Source of the DNA: Arthrobacter sp. 24S4-2
GTDB lineage: Bacteria > Actinomycetota > Actinomycetes > Actinomycetales > Micrococcaceae
Direction of reading: 5' to 3'
DNA length: 64,000 nt
Assembly: GCF_005280255.1 (NCBI RefSeq)
Contig: NZ_CP040018.1
Coordinates: 5,022,001 to 5,086,000, forward strand
Part shown: positions 35,422-44,282 of the stretch, one piece after another
Numbering within the stretch: position 1 is the stretch's first letter
Layout: every line of letters begins with the position of its first letter
Program-made: the position numbers and the translations under genes
The notes under the pieces: model-generated
The model's database searches: none
What the model was told of the DNA's origin: nothing
What the model saw: only the letters and a program-made list of their open reading frames with translations

Positions 35422-35827
35422 TGTGCAAAGCCTCCTTGTACGTCGTGCGGACCCGGCGTGGCAACGCCCGGCCTTTCCTTGATCGAGAAGCCGGCCTGCG
35501 GATACAAGGCCTGTTGAATTGCGTATTACACAACACGATGCACATAGCGCGTACTGGAAAATATGTCAGCCGTCACACGGGGGTGTCAATAGGTGCCAGC
35601 AGCGCGGCATTCCTGGACCACCCATGGATGTTTAGATGTGCATCAATAATGCAACCGCGTCCCGAGCAGTGCAACGACGCGAGTGCAGCCTGGTCCCAGA
35701 TCCACTATGGACCCCCTTGAGGAATTTACAAACGGGAAGCGAAAAGGCATTGACTGTGTTGCATGTCACGCCTAATCTGGTGCAACAGCGTTGCGCTGAA
35801 TGCAACTCCAAAACACTTGGTGGATAC
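35422..35827. promoter_or_regulatory. Intergenic control region before the creatine module
   Basis: This gap of about 400 bp has no gene. It carries a GTTGAATTGCG-type element at about 35513-35525 and a full promoter/operator at 35750-35787 (listed separately). The composition is less GC-rich than the surroundings, as expected of a regulatory region. Confidence 0.5.
35750..35787 (+). promoter_or_regulatory. Sigma-70-like promoter with overlapping IclR-type operator
   Basis: TTGACT (35750-35755) and TAATCT (35773-35778) are separated by exactly 17 bp. TGTTGCA (35757-35763) and TGCAACA (35781-35787) form an exact inverted repeat across this spacer and -10, so a bound regulator would cover the promoter. 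The half-sites resemble those at 11489-11512 and 11615-11640. The transporter ATG lies at 35828. Confidence 0.7.
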
Positions 35828-37258
35828 ATGAGTAACGAAACTTCCTCCCCCGTCACTATTGCGGGACCGACCAGCCCGGAGTCGAATAGCCGGCATGGCA
35901 GTACATCCTCCGGACACACCACGTTGAGCGGCCGCGTGGACCCGGCCAGCGGCGGTGATGTCAGCGGTGGCATCAGCGGTGGCATCAGCAGGGAAACGCG
36001 CCGCCGGGTGGTCACGGCCAGCTTCATCGGCAATTTTGTCGAGTGGTTCGACTACGCCGTCTACGGCTACCTGGCCGCCACCATCTCGTCGGTCTTCTTC
36101 CCGGAGGCCGACCGGCAGGCGGCCCTGTTGGCCACCTTCGGCGTCTTCGCAGTCTCGTTCTTCGTCCGGCCCCTCGGCGGATTCTTCTGGGGACACATCG
36201 GCGATCGCCTGGGCCGGCGGAAAGCACTGTCGCTTTCCATCGTCATCATGTCCGTATCGACGTTCTGCATCGCACTGATCCCGGGGTACGCCAGCATCGG
36301 TGTGATGGCGCCGATCCTTCTCCTCCTCGTCAGGATCGTCCAGGGCTTCTCCGCCGCCGGGGAATACGCCGGCGCTTCGGCCTTTCTGGTGGAGTACGCC
36401 CCTGCCAACAAGCGCGGCCTCTACGCCGCCGTCGTTCCGGCCAGCACGGCGGCCGGCCTCCTGCTCGGCTCCCTGATTGCGGCACTCCTGAGCACCGTCC
36501 TCACCACCGAGCAGCTGCACGAGTGGGGCTGGCGGCTGCCGTTCCTGCTCGCAGCGCCCATGGGCCTGATCGGCCGCTATATCCGCACCAAGCTTGAAGA
36601 CACCCCAGCGTTCCAGGCACTTGCCGCCGAGGACCACACAGTCAAGACCCCGGTCTTCGCAATGTTCCGGACATACCGCAAGCAGCTGATCATTGCCACC
36701 GGCGCTGTGCTGCTGAACGCCGTCGGGTTCTACGTGATCCTCAGCTACATGCCCACGTACCTCTCGGAGGAACTTGGCTTCGGCGCAGCGGAATCCTTCC
36801 TTGCCACCACCATCGCCCTGGCCAGCTACATCGGCTTCATCTTCCTGACGGGCATCGCCTCGGACAGGTTCGGCCGCAAACGCATGCTGATCACTGCCTC
36901 AGTGCTCTTTATCCTGCTGACCGTCCCGGCCTTCATGCTGCTGGACACCGGCAATTTCCTGGTCATCGTCGTGGTCCAGATCCTGCTGGGCGGCATGCTG
37001 ACGCTCAACGACGGCACCCTCCCAAGCTTCCTGGCGGAGCTCTTCCCCACCCGCGTCCGCTACAGCGGGTTCGCCGTCAGCTTCAACCTCTCGAACGCGC
37101 TCTTCGGCGGTACGGCCCCGTTCATGGCCACGCTCCTCATCGGCCTCACGCAAAGCAAGGTGGCCCCGGGCTGGTACCTGGTCGCCGCGTCGGTCGTCTC
37201 CCTGGTCGCCGTCCTGTTCGCCGCCGAGACGTCCAAGAAGCCACTCAGCCAGGACTGA
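35828..37258 (+). CDS. MHS-family (major facilitator) transporter, probable creatine or betaine uptake
   Basis: This is a 476-residue permease; start ATG 35828 (MSNETSSPVT). A polar N-terminal tail of about 60 residues precedes twelve predicted membrane segments. The metabolite:H+ symporter signature appears as NFVEWFDYAVYGYL, then GHIGDRLGRRKALS and VRIVQGFSAAGEYAGASAFLVEYAP. The family includes ProP-type osmolyte and shikimate carriers. It is followed by creatinase 91 bp downstream, which makes creatine or a related compound the likely substrate. This is inference from context. Confidence 0.85.
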   Translation: MSNETSSPVTIAGPTSPESNSRHGSTSSGHTTLSGRVDPASGGDVSGGISGGISRETRRRVVTASFIGNFVEWFDYAVYGYLAATISSVFFPEADRQAALLATFGVFAVSFFVRPLGGFFWGHIGDRLGRRKALSLSIVIMSVSTFCIALIPGYASIGVMAPILLLLVRIVQGFSAAGEYAGASAFLVEYAPANKRGLYAAVVPASTAAGLLLGSLIAALLSTVLTTEQLHEWGWRLPFLLAAPMGLIGRYIRTKLEDTPAFQALAAEDHTVKTPVFAMFRTYRKQLIIATGAVLLNAVGFYVILSYMPTYLSEELGFGAAESFLATTIALASYIGFIFLTGIASDRFGRKRMLITASVLFILLTVPAFMLLDTGNFLVIVVVQILLGGMLTLNDGTLPSFLAELFPTRVRYSGFAVSFNLSNALFGGTAPFMATLLIGLTQSKVAPGWYLVAASVVSLVAVLFAAETSKKPLSQD

Positions 37259-37349
37259 ACACCTTCCTGCGCTGCCCCCTCAACCTGCCTCCGGCGGGTC
37301 ACCACACACTTTCCTCACTCAATTCAGCACTAACGAAAGGTACGAACCC

Positions 37350-38606
37350 ATGACCACCATCGAAACCGAGGCCGTCAACGATGTCGCCAAGCTGGACCGC
37401 CTGAAGGTCCTCAACAACGGCGAAAGGGTCCGGCTGACATTCTCCGGCACGGAGTTCGAACGCCGGTTGTCCGGCCTGCGCCGCATCATGGCCGAGAAGG
37501 ACCTGGACGCCGTCGTCCTGACCAGCTACCACTCGATCAAGTACTACTCCGACTTCCTGTTCACCTACTTCGGCCGCTCGTACGCCATGGTGGTCACGAA
37601 GGACGACACCGTCACCGTGACGGCAAACATCGACGCCGGCATGCCGTGGCGCCGCAGCTATGGCGACAACATTGTCTACACGGACTGGCGCCGCGACAAC
37701 TACATCCACGCTATCCAGGAAGTGCTGCGCACCCGCGGCATCAATGCCCGCCGGATCGGCGTCGAGGACGACTCGCTGCCGCTGGACAACCGCAACAAGT
37801 TCCAGGTCGCCTTCGCATCGGCAACGCTGGTTGATGTGGCCCAGGCGGCCATGCGCCAGCGGATGATCAAGTCCGCCGAGGAGATCGAGGTCATCAAGCA
37901 CGGGGCGCGCATCGGCGACCTCGGCGGCGAGGCCATCCGCAATGCCATCACGGCCGGCGTCACCGAGTACGAGGTGGCGCTGATCGGAACCGAAGCGATG
38001 GTCCACGAAATCGCCCGCACGTTCCCGGACTCGGAAATCCGCGACACCTGGGTGTGGTTCCAGTCCGGCATCAACACCGACGGCGCGCACAACTGGGCCA
38101 CCACCCGCAAGATCCAGGAACACGACATCCTGTCGCTGAACTGCTTCCCCATGACCTCGGGGTACTACACGGCGCTGGAACGCACCCTGTTTTACGGCGA
38201 ACCGGATGCCCGCTCCCTGGAACTGTGGAACATCAACGTGGAGGTCCACAAGCGCGGCCTTGAACTCATCAAGCCCGGCGCCGTCTGCCAGGACATTGCC
38301 GCCGAACTGAACGAGATCTACGTGGGCCACGGACTCCTGGCGAACCGGACCTTCGGCTACGGGCACTCCTTCGGCGTCCTCAGCCACTACTACGGCCGGG
38401 AAGCCGGGCTGGAGCTCCGCGAGGACATCGACACGGTGCTGGAACCGGGCATGGTGGTTTCGATGGAGCCGATGATCACGGTCCTGGACGGCCAGCCCGG
38501 TGCCGGCGGCTACCGCGAGCACGACATCCTGGTAGTCGGCGAAGACGGCGCCGAGAACATCACCAAGTTCCCGTTCGGCCCGGAATACAACATCATCGGG
38601 GCATGA
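37350..38606 (+). CDS. Creatinase (creatine amidinohydrolase)
   Basis: This 418-residue enzyme splits creatine into sarcosine and urea. It belongs to the M24 'pita-bread' fold but lacks the metal-binding set of aminopeptidases, as known for creatinases. Strong signatures are FGYGHSFGVLSHYYGREAGLELREDI, VVSMEPMITV, and the end GGYREHDILVVGEDGAENITKFPFGPEYNII, which is nearly the hallmark C-terminus of the family. Start ATG 37350 follows GAAAGGT. Sarcosine formed here joins the product of dimethylglycine oxidase. No urease or sarcosine oxidase is seen in the window. Confidence 0.93.
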   Translation: MTTIETEAVNDVAKLDRLKVLNNGERVRLTFSGTEFERRLSGLRRIMAEKDLDAVVLTSYHSIKYYSDFLFTYFGRSYAMVVTKDDTVTVTANIDAGMPWRRSYGDNIVYTDWRRDNYIHAIQEVLRTRGINARRIGVEDDSLPLDNRNKFQVAFASATLVDVAQAAMRQRMIKSAEEIEVIKHGARIGDLGGEAIRNAITAGVTEYEVALIGTEAMVHEIARTFPDSEIRDTWVWFQSGINTDGAHNWATTRKIQEHDILSLNCFPMTSGYYTALERTLFYGEPDARSLELWNINVEVHKRGLELIKPGAVCQDIAAELNEIYVGHGLLANRTFGYGHSFGVLSHYYGREAGLELREDIDTVLEPGMVVSMEPMITVLDGQPGAGGYREHDILVVGEDGAENITKFPFGPEYNIIGA

Positions 38607-38631
38607 CAGCACCATATCTGCCTTCACCGCG

Positions 38632-38662
38632 AAGCGGCGCCACGTACTCCGTGGCGCCGCTT
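38632..38662. terminator. Terminator hairpin after creatinase
   Basis: AAGCGGCGCCACG (38632-38644) pairs exactly with CGTGGCGCCGCTT (38650-38662) around TACTC, followed by TT. It lies 26 bp past the creatinase stop and before the iclR gene. Confidence 0.85.
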
Positions 38663-38679
38663 TCCGGCTCACATACGGA

Positions 38680-39498
38680 ATGATGGTGGACACCATGACC
38701 TCTGCAGAAGCAACCGAAACCGGCAGCAACGGCGACACCAAGGGCACCTCCGTCATTGTCAACGCGATCGCCGTGCTGCGCAGTTTTACCGCGAACGAGC
38801 CGCTGCTCGGCGTTACCGAGATCGCCAACCGCATTGGCCTGCACAAAAGCACCGTTTCGCGCATCCTGGCTACGTTCGAACAGGAACACCTCGTGGAGCG
38901 CGATCCGGAAACCCGCCGCTTCCGCCTGGGCCTGGGCCTGATCGCCGTCGCCGGGCCGCTGCTCGCCGAGCTCGAAGAAAGGCGTGTGGCGTACCCCGTG
39001 CTGCGCGAACTGGCAGAGCAGACGGGCGAAACCAGCGCTCTGATGGTGTGGAACGGTTCCGAGTCCATGTGCGTTGAGCAGATCGCCAGCCACCATCAGA
39101 TCAAACACACCACCCCGCTTGGCGCCCGGTACAACGACGCCCTAAGCGCCTCCGTGCAGGTCTTCCTCGCCGCCGAACAGGCCGAGCGCGTCCGGGTGCT
39201 GCTCCGCAGCGGCGAAATCACCTATCCGGGCCTGGACGACACCAGCCTCGAGGCCTACCTGATCCGGCTCGGCGACGTCGCCAAACGCGGCTGGGCCATC
39301 AACTACGGCGAGTCCTCACTGGACGAGGTGGGCCTGGCGGCCCCGGTCTTCGACCACCGCGGCGACATCGTGGCGGCCGTCCTCATCCCGGCACCCCGGT
39401 TCCGTGTCTCCCCGGACACGCTCCAAAGTCTCGGCGAATCCTGCAAGGCGGCCGCGGACCGCATCACGGCACGACTCGGCGGCGCGGCCCCCGCCTGA
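38680..39498 (+). CDS. IclR-family regulator of the creatine module
   Basis: This 272-residue regulator starts at ATG 38680, or more likely ATG 38695 (MTSAEATETG), which has GGTGGA upstream. The helix-turn-helix is GVTEIANRIGLHKSTVSRILATFEQEHLVER. The effector domain follows, with ASVQVFLAAEQ, GLDDTSLEAYL and GESSLDEVGLAAPVF. It is paralogous to the IclR protein at 8018. The operator-like site in front of the transporter (35750-35787) is a candidate target. Confidence 0.87.
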   Translation: MMVDTMTSAEATETGSNGDTKGTSVIVNAIAVLRSFTANEPLLGVTEIANRIGLHKSTVSRILATFEQEHLVERDPETRRFRLGLGLIAVAGPLLAELEERRVAYPVLRELAEQTGETSALMVWNGSESMCVEQIASHHQIKHTTPLGARYNDALSASVQVFLAAEQAERVRVLLRSGEITYPGLDDTSLEAYLIRLGDVAKRGWAINYGESSLDEVGLAAPVFDHRGDIVAAVLIPAPRFRVSPDTLQSLGESCKAAADRITARLGGAAPA

Positions 39499-39595
39499 CG
39501 CTCTCTCACCTTCCGCGCGTTTCCACCCAACGCTCTCTCACTTCCCGAACGTTTCCACGCGGCGGATTCACGCGACCGGAAGTGAGGGAGCGTCA
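39496..39595. repeat. Direct and inverted repeat carrying both flanking stop codons
   Basis: TGACGCTCTCTCACCTTCC (from 39496) recurs as CGCTCTCTCACTTCC (from 39531), and in reverse orientation as GGAAGTGAGGGAGCGTCA (39578-39595). The TGA of the left gene (39496-39498) and the TGA of the right, minus-strand gene (39595-39593) both lie inside the repeat. The outer copies can pair as a long hairpin between convergent genes. Confidence 0.75.
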
Positions 39596-42159
39596 GGTGG
39601 GGACGACGCGGAACAGGAACCGCGTCCGAACCATCACCCAGAGAAGCGCCACGATGGCCGCATAGGCCGCCGTGTTCAGCCAGACGTTTCCCTGCTGCAG
39701 CGCGGGAATGTTGGCCACGACGGCGATCAGCACCACGTGCATGATGAACACGTACAGCGTGCACTGCCCCAGGGGTATCAGCAGCCAGCCCACCGCGCGT
39801 TCAATGGGTTTCCAGTACGCAGTGAGGAACGCGTAAACGGTCACCAGCAGGGCCAGGACGTTGAGCAGCCGGCCAGGTTCCAGATATGTCCGACCGAAGA
39901 ATCGGTCGTAGATGGCCCGGTAGTTCGCATCCGAAGTCAGGACAAGCCGGACGTCGAACTCATTGGCGAGATACGGGTTGCCCCAGGACATCACCGCGAA
40001 CGCCATGGTGACGGCGGCGCACACTCCTACCGCCCAGCGGTGCCCGGAGAGCCAGGCCACGATGGTCCGGCGGTAATAGCCGCCCACCAGGCCCAGCACG
40101 AAGAGGACCTGCCACACCAGCAGCGGGAAGGAATCCTCGAACTGCGACGGCAGGATCCTGAACCGGAACACGGTGCCCACGACATACACGGCGGTGGTGG
40201 CGGCCAGGACCCACACCACTTTGCCGCGGGTCAGTGCCAGCAGGATGAGCGGGCTGATCAGCAGCATGATCACGTACAGGCCCATGACATTGAACTGCCA
40301 GGGACCGAACTGCAGGAGCAGCACCGCCGGAATCACGGCCCGGACACCGGGAATTGCAGCAGACCCTGCATGCCGGCGTAGAGGTCGTACGTGCGTCCCG
40401 TTCCCGACCTTCCGGCACCGCCCGTCCCCTGGTCCGTGAACGTGGTCAACGCGTCCGAATTGAAAGCCGGGATGAGGCTGATGAGAAATACCAGGACAAC
40501 AACCGCCAGTGCCGTAACGTAAAGCTTTCCTGCCCGCCGGCTGGTTTTCTCGGCCACTTGGCCAAGGCCGTCCTGCGCCTTGGGCCCGTAGACCATCCCA
40601 AGCACCAGCCCGGACAGCAGCACGAACAGCTCGGCGCCGGACACAAAGCCGACGGCTTCCTGGGTGAACAGCTGGAAAAGGGATGTCATGCCCACGTGGT
40701 TCACCACCACGAGCACGATGGCGAAGCCGCGCATCAGGTCCACCCGGGAGTCCCGCGACGTCTTGCCCGAATACAGCCAGGCCTTCGCGGAGCGCAAGCG
40801 CACAGGCACCAGCCACAGCAGGCACGCGCCGACGAGCAGTGCCGCCGCCGCAATCCCGGCTGAGACGCCGCTGAGCGCGTTGCCGGACAGTGGCCCGCCC
40901 CGCCCCTGCACGGTTTTGGTGACAGGACCGGTCACCAGCGTGGACTCCCGCACAGCCTGGCCTGCCGTGGCCGCCAGGGCCGCGTTCCTCGTGAGCCGCC
41001 AGTCGATGATGGTGTTGCCGGCGTCACCGACGTCCGTTTTTTCGTCCCAGACGACGGCCGCGATCCGCTCCGACTTGCCCGGTGCGGCCTCACCCAACAC
41101 CTGCTTCCACCAGCTTGACTTGATCTCGGTCTCCGCGGGGCCGCCCGCAGACGGGCTGTAGTACGCCGCCGTTTGGAGCAGCAGGGGTTTGTTGCGCTGC
41201 GTGGCGTAGGAGTCGTAGAAGTTCGCGTCGCCGACGGCGGGTCCCGCCGAACCGCCGACGCTTCCGGACGCTGCACCCGGGGCGGTTCCCCTCAGCATGG
41301 CGGCGAATTCGCCGTCGTCCGGCAGCGAATTGACGGCGGCTCCGCCAGCCGTGTCATCGTGCAGCGCCGTCAGGCCCACCCAGTCCACGACGTCGTCGCC
41401 CGGGTAATAGGGCGCGTACGGCGCATCCGATCCGTTCCAGGCGCCGTCCGAGTTCGTGTCCAGCACGGCGAAGCCTTGCGTGCCGGGCGCCGGGGCGTTC
41501 CGGTTCCTGGTGAAGGGATAGTCCCTGCCCTGGAACGGCTGCCACACCATAACTGCGTTGCTTTTCGACTCGAAGGCCTGGGCCATGGCGCGGTACGCAG
41601 GCACGAACGCCCCGGGCTGCTGGCCCCAGGACACCCAGCTGGCATTCATGTCCGGGGCGAAGCGGATCAGCAGCTTTCCGGGGAAACCGGCAGCCAGCTG
41701 TTCGAGCTGTCCGGCAAAATCCGCGGCGCCGGCAGCAGTGACTTCCGCCAACGGCACCGTGGGGTTAACGGTCACCAGGGCGTGCGCACCTGCCGCGGCG
41801 CTCTGCCCGAGGAACTCCCGCAGATAGCCCTTTTCGGCCGCCTTGATGGGAAAGGATACGTCGTGGCCAAGGACCGACGGCGCGGCCTGCAGCCGCCCGG
41901 CGAACCCGGCGGCGTCATCCTCGCCCCACTCAAGGACGCCGCCCAGAAGCGGTTTTCCAAGGGAGGCGCCGAGGTCCTCACCACCGTTGATGTTCGACGC
42001 CGGGAAGCCGGGGAGCGCCGTTGGGCCGGTTTCCCGGGCGGCCAACGGAAGGCCGCCGGAACCACCGGCCACGGCAGCCCGGGCGGCGCCGGCCGGCAGG
42101 AAAACCAGAAGAACCAGCAGCAGCGCTGCGGTCCGAAGAGTCGCCCTAGGCGGCGTCAT
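39593..42159 (-). pseudogene. Secreted GH26-like domain fused to OpgC-type acyltransferase, frameshifted
   Basis: From ATG 42159 the protein starts with a signal peptide (RTAALLLVLLVFLPAGAARA). Residues ~30-370 resemble a GH26-type beta-mannanase-like barrel (LLIRFAPDMNASWVSWGQQPGAFVPAYRAM, VMVWQP, DWVGLTALHDD). From ~430 comes a membrane acyltransferase of the OpgC group (SRDSRVDLMRGFAIVLVVVNHVGM, FVLLSGLVLGMVYGPKA). The frame breaks at 40339-40341; one added G/C restores GAVIPAVLLLQFGPWQFNVMGLYVIML and the remaining membrane segments, for about 855 residues. The fusion suggests recognition or trimming of a polysaccharide coupled to acyl or succinyl transfer. Function is inferred. Confidence 0.75.
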
Positions 42160-42671
42160 CCCGGCCGCCGTTCGGGAAGAAAGCTGAAACCGTCGTTTCG
42201 CCTCCGGGGGTTTCCGTGATTACGAGTTCTCCCCCCGTGTGACTTCACGATCCGCACGCACGTCGGGAGTCCCAGCAGTTCCGCGTCCGCGGATTCCAGC
42301 GCGGCACAGCAGCCGAACCCGTCGCCCAGGTCGCTGACCGCCTCTGCCCCGGCGCCCTGGAGGGACACGGACTGCCGACGCAGGGTACCTCCCACCCGGG
42401 AGTATCGGAGGACGTCATCGAGCATGCCCAGCATCCGCAGCCCGCTGCCGCCGATGCGCTGCAGGTACCCGGCCGCCGGGCTGTCCGGAAGGACGTCGGC
42501 GTCGTCTTCGCTCAGTTCCACATAGCCCAGGATGGTGGTCAACGGGATGCGAAGGTCGTGGCTGACCCGCCCGGCGAATTCCGCGAGCTTGCGGTTGCTG
42601 TGCCCAAGTTTCAGGTCAGCATTAAAAAGGATGCACCCATCTGCTCGAGCCACTGGAGTCCCTCCCCGCAT
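42146..42671 (-). pseudogene. Sensor histidine kinase remnant
   Basis: The HisKA motif LAEFAGRVSHDLRIPLTTILGYVEL is clear (phospho-acceptor His in SHDLR), but upstream only a short fragment remains, so the sensor half is gone. At the 3' end the frame is lost in the C6 run at 42231-42236: removing one C restores SHGGELVITETPGGETTVSAFFPNGG and a stop at 42146. The ATP-binding domain is also shortened; there is no N-box. This is probably a non-functional remnant whose end overlaps the start of the GH26-OpgC gene by 14 bp. Confidence 0.7.
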
Positions 42672-42805
42672 TCAGGACAGCCGGCTAGGCGCCGCAGTCC
42701 CCCAGCAGGAGTCTAGCGGAGCGGATCGCCCCCGGCCTGGGTGCGGTAGTCTCTTGACACCACCGGCAAATTTCCGGTTAACTATTACGCATGCTGAAAT
42801 AACAG

Positions 42806-42820
42806 TTCCATGATGTGGAA
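42806..42820. promoter_or_regulatory. TTCCA-N5-TGGAA inverted repeat upstream of uraD
   Basis: TTCCA (42806-42810) and TGGAA (42816-42820) are exact complements around TGATG. The site lies 114 bp upstream of the uraD start, in the only gap before the purine-degradation genes. It is a candidate operator of the uraD-uraH unit. Confidence 0.45.
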
Positions 42821-42933
42821 TGCAGGCAGTGCTGCGGTAAAAGTCCACAGCGCTGTTCCTGCAGCGGGGGCATACCCCATATCCGCATAGCCGACGCCAT
42901 GGATGGCAGCATTTGCACGAGGGATGATCAAGC

Positions 42934-43431
42934 ATGGAGCTTGCCGTATTCAACGGGGCGGACCGCGCGGAAGTCACCGCCGCGCTTCGCCCCTGTATCG
43001 ATGTCCAGCGCTGGGTGGACCAGATCGCGGACGCCCGTCCGTTCGCCAGCAGCCAGGCCTTGCTGGCCTTCGCCCGCGACGCCGCCGCCCCGTTCACACC
43101 GGACGAGGTGGAGTCCGCCATGGCGCACCACCCGCGCATCGGCGAACGCCCCACGGCCGCCACCACCGAGGCGTCCATGTCCCGTTCGGAGCAGGCCGGC
43201 GTGGATCCCGCGGACCAGGACGTGAGCACCGCGCTGGCCGAAGGTAACCGCGCCTACGAGGAAAGATTCGGACGGGTCTTCCTGATCCGCGCCGCAGGGC
43301 GCACCGCCCCCGAAATCCTGGCCGCGCTGCACGAACGCCTTACGCACACCCCCGACCAGGAAGACGCAATTGTGGCCCAGCAGCTGCGCGAAATCGCCCT
43401 GCTCAGGCTTGAAGGAGTGATCAGCGAATGA
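42934..43431 (+). CDS. uraD: OHCU decarboxylase
   Basis: This 165-residue enzyme decarboxylates 2-oxo-4-hydroxy-4-carboxy-5-ureidoimidazoline to S-allantoin, the last step of urate oxidation. Motifs are AHHPRIGERP (His-Pro of the active site), NRAYEERFGRVFLIRAAG and LREIALLRLEG. Start ATG 42934 follows GAGGGATG. It overlaps uraH by ATGA (43428-43431). No uricase gene is seen in the window. Confidence 0.92.
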   Translation: MELAVFNGADRAEVTAALRPCIDVQRWVDQIADARPFASSQALLAFARDAAAPFTPDEVESAMAHHPRIGERPTAATTEASMSRSEQAGVDPADQDVSTALAEGNRAYEERFGRVFLIRAAGRTAPEILAALHERLTHTPDQEDAIVAQQLREIALLRLEGVISE

Positions 43432-43769
43432 CCGTTTCACAGGTGACCACGCACATTCTGGACACGGGGGCCGGGCGCCCGGCTGCCGGCGTCGCCGTCG
43501 TTCTTTACGCGCGCGCCGGCGCCGGCTGGAACCTCGTTGCTGCCGGAACCACCGATGCAGACGGGAGGGCGAAGGACCTTGGCCCTGCGCTTCTGCCAGC
43601 AGGGACGTACCGGCTGAACTTCGACACAGGGACTTATTACGACGGCCTGGGCACGGCCACCTTCTTCCCGGAGGTGGACCTGGTGTTCGCTGTGTCCGAC
43701 GCGGGCGAGCACTACCACGTGCCGCTGCTGCTGAGCCCGTTCGCCTACTCGACCTACCGCGGCAGCTAA
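43428..43769 (+). CDS. uraH: 5-hydroxyisourate hydrolase
   Basis: This 113-residue transthyretin-like enzyme hydrolyses 5-hydroxyisourate. It carries the N-terminal His in THILDTGAGRPAAG and the C-terminal YRGS tetrapeptide diagnostic of HIUase, plus the HYHVPLLLSPFAYSTYRG end. It is translationally coupled to uraD. Together they convert the uricase product to allantoin, which feeds purine nitrogen recycling. Confidence 0.93.
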   Translation: MTVSQVTTHILDTGAGRPAAGVAVVLYARAGAGWNLVAAGTTDADGRAKDLGPALLPAGTYRLNFDTGTYYDGLGTATFFPEVDLVFAVSDAGEHYHVPLLLSPFAYSTYRGS

Positions 43770-43804
43770 CGCCACCGGGACGTCCCACCACCGCCCAAGA
43801 TGAG

Positions 43805-43861
43805 TTTTTGTCCACATATCGAGCCCAAACGCGCCTTAAAGGCGCATTATGTGGACAAAAA
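43805..43861. repeat. Nested palindrome with A/T-rich outer arms
   Basis: TTTTTGTCCACATA (43805-43818) and TATGTGGACAAAAA (43848-43861) are exact complements. Between them GCGCC-TTAAA-GGCGC (43831-43845) forms a second stem. The cruciform of about 57 bp lies between uraH and a small membrane protein gene. It may be a terminator or a mobile repeat. Confidence 0.7.
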
Positions 43862-43884
43862 CCCGGGGCAGTAGGCTAGAAGGC

Positions 43885-44235
43885 ATGGCTTCTGAAGACA
43901 CCCCCGCCGAGCGCCGCGAGATTACCGTCCGTCGCGCGCCCAAATACGTGCCGTTCCTCATACTGGGCGGGCTCGTGGGCATCATCGTGGCGGCGGTCAT
44001 CGCATATGCGCTGCCGGGAGACGCGAGTTACGATCCCAGTTCCGTCTTCGGGTTCTTCATGGTCCTTTGCGGCGCCGGCGGCGTGGTTTTAGGCGCCATC
44101 GTTGCCCTCCTGCTGGACCGGCTCAGCGTCCGCCGCACCGAACACGCCGTCGTCGAAGCCCTTCAGGACTCAGAGTCCGGCACCGGTCCGGACGACGGCG
44201 ACGGCGGCGGCCCGGTTGCCGGCCAGCAGTCATAA
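43885..44235 (+). CDS. Small two-segment membrane protein
   Basis: This is a 116-residue protein; start ATG 43885 (MASEDTPAERREIT). Two hydrophobic segments (PFLILGGLVGIIVAAVIAYAL and FGFFMVLCGAGGVVLGAIVALLL) are joined by a short acidic loop. The C-terminus is rich in Asp and Gly. The pattern fits the small actinobacterial membrane proteins located before purF. The function is unknown. Confidence 0.75.
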   Translation: MASEDTPAERREITVRRAPKYVPFLILGGLVGIIVAAVIAYALPGDASYDPSSVFGFFMVLCGAGGVVLGAIVALLLDRLSVRRTEHAVVEALQDSESGTGPDDGDGGGPVAGQQS

Positions 44236-44282
44236 ACGGGCAGCCGGAAAACTCCTACCCCATCACGTGAGATAATCGACCA

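Noticed and set aside
37299..39068. A 589-codon minus-strand frame across creatinase and iclR
   Set aside because: Same reason: shadow of plus-strand genes with strong family signatures.
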